Positions 6,429 through 7,142 of a stretch of 7,142 bases of DNA are shown piece after piece (position 1 is the first letter of the stretch; each line of letters begins with the position of its first letter). The position numbers and the translations under genes were made by a program. Under the pieces are notes generated by a model. The model was given only the letters and a program-made list of their open reading frames with translations, was not told where the DNA came from and did not search any database. This DNA is from CAYRIF01 sp964424205 (GTDB lineage: Bacteria > Bacteroidota > Bacteroidia > Cytophagales > Cyclobacteriaceae), in contig CAYRIF010000195.1 of NCBI GenBank assembly GCA_964424205.1, positions 1 to 7,142 on the forward strand, read 5' to 3'.

Positions 6429-6510
6429 GGGATGCTATCACTTTTTTATCAAGCATCCTCTTCTCATTCATGATAAGAGAATCATACTCCCAGAAGAGTG
6501 ATGGCATCCC
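6429..6510. repeat. 82-base palindromic element behind clpB
   Basis: GGGATGCTATCACTTTTTT (6429-6447) and AGAAGAGTGATGGCATCCC (6492-6510) are inverted repeats that pair at all 19 positions in plus-strand RNA, three of them U-G wobbles. In minus-strand RNA the same three positions are C-A mismatches. The 44-base interior can form small competing hairpins: TTCTC/GAGAA (6461-6465 with 6477-6481) and ATGAT/ATCAT (6470-6474 with 6481-6485). The left arm GGATGCT (6430-6436) can also pair perfectly with AGCATCC (6452-6458). The element starts 4 bases after the clpB stop codon and ends before the clpB terminator. No target-site duplication is visible at its edges. It could be a 3'-UTR structure, a small RNA or a dispersed palindromic repeat. 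Confidence 0.7.
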
Positions 6511-6514
6511 AGTA

Positions 6515-7142
6515 TTATTCTACCTCAACCGTCTCAATATTCTCAAACTGCACATGATTATCTGCATCCATTTTGATGTAAACTACTGAATCGCCGGAGA
6601 TATTTCCTGCCAAAATTTCTTTAGACAATACATTAAGAATTACCTTCTGCATCACGCGTTTCAATGGTCTTGCACCAAACTGCGGGTCAAATCCAATCTC
6701 AGCTAGGTGGTCTAAAACTTTATCCTCAGCTTCCACGGTGATACCATTTTCTTCAAGGCGTTTTTGGATGAGAGAGAATTGTATGTCCACAATTTTCCTT
6801 ATGTCCTTTTTAGACAAAGGTCTGAACATGATTGTTTCATCAATTCGATTTAAAAACTCGGGTCTTACTGATTTTTTGAGTAATTCGAATACCTCATTTT
6901 TCGTATTTTCTAGCACCTCCTCGGCATTTTTATCATTCAATTTTTCAAAATTCTCTTGAATAATATGCGCCCCAATGTTAGTAGTCATAATAATAATGGT
7001 ATTCTTGAAATTTGCTACCCGTCCTTTGTTATCTGTCAAACGTCCATCATCCAACACTTGCAGCAAAATATTAAACACATCAGGATGTGCCTTTTCAATT
7101 TCATCTAATAGAATCACAGAATATGGTTTTCTTCTTACTGCC
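6515..7142 (-). CDS. clpB: ATP-dependent chaperone ClpB, C-terminal part (partial)
   Basis: The frame is open from the right window edge to a TAA at 6517-6515, giving 208 residues of the second AAA+ module (roughly the last quarter of a protein of about 860). Landmarks in order: AVRRKPYSVILLDEIEKAHP with the Walker B acidic pair; a pore-side DDGRLTDNKGR; sensor 1 in IIIMTTNIG; the arginine finger in RPEFLNRIDE; and sensor 2 in FGARPLKR. The segment after TTNIG lacks the IGF/IGL-type tripeptide that ClpA, ClpC and ClpX use to bind ClpP. That, with LLQVLDDGRLTDNKGR, identifies ClpB rather than a protease subunit. ClpB pulls aggregated proteins through its ring with DnaK in the cytoplasm. The start codon lies outside the window. 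A strong terminator follows downstream, so clpB is not co-transcribed with the barrel gene. Confidence 0.95.
   Translation of the reverse strand, partial: AVRRKPYSVILLDEIEKAHPDVFNILLQVLDDGRLTDNKGRVANFKNTIIIMTTNIGAHIIQENFEKLNDKNAEEVLENTKNEVFELLKKSVRPEFLNRIDETIMFRPLSKKDIRKIVDIQFSLIQKRLEENGITVEAEDKVLDHLAEIGFDPQFGARPLKRVMQKVILNVLSKEILAGNISGDSVVYIKMDADNHVQFENIETVEVE

Noticed and set aside
6429..6510. MITE or insertion-sequence remnant
   Set aside because: The flanks CAATCAA and AGTATTA show no target-site duplication and there is no transposase fragment. A dispersed repeat remains possible but cannot be shown from one copy.
6290..6589. 99-codon open frame on the plus strand crossing the clpB terminator
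   Set aside because: It runs through a terminator hairpin and the palindrome into the antisense of clpB, and the translation has no recognisable feature.

Overview
The window (7142 bases, AT-rich) comes from a member of the Bacteroidota (Bacteroidetes), probably a cytophaga- or flavobacteria-like lineage. The evidence is an ECF sigma factor / FecR / TonB-dependent receptor cluster of the type that phylum carries, a DUF4249 lipoprotein, -7 promoter elements of the form TAnnTTTG, and a lack of Shine-Dalgarno sequences. I cannot name a genus from the sequence.

Layout, left to right. (1) 1-404, minus: N-terminal membrane part of an (Fe-S)-binding oxidoreductase, cut by the window edge. (2) 405-499: short divergent intergenic region with two interlocked promoter candidates, one for the oxidoreductase (minus) and a textbook one for the tRNA (plus). 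(3) 500-572, plus: tRNA-Phe(GAA), followed by a hairpin terminator shared with the converging operon. (4) 5756 down to 609, minus: a four-gene unit, read as ECF sigma factor, FecR-type anti-sigma factor, TonB-dependent receptor with an N-terminal STN domain, then DUF4249 lipoprotein. (5) 5763-6287, minus: a small eight-strand-type outer-membrane barrel protein. (6) 6288-6514: intergenic region with the clpB terminator and an 82-base palindromic element. (7) 6515-7142, minus: C-terminal quarter of the ClpB disaggregase, cut by the right edge.

The core is a complete cell-surface signalling cassette. By analogy with FecA/FecR/FecI, the outer-membrane receptor would bind a ligand and pass the signal through its periplasmic STN domain to FecR in the inner membrane. 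FecR would in turn control the ECF sigma factor. The receptor and the lipoprotein overlap by one base (TGATG), so they are probably made together and act together at the outer membrane. No SusD, hydrolase or siderophore gene is present, so the ligand cannot be told from the window. The sigma gene has a housekeeping-type promoter just after the barrel gene and appears to start with TTG.

The least explained structure is the palindrome just after clpB. Its arms pair over 19 positions as plus-strand RNA but carry three C-A mismatches as minus-strand RNA.
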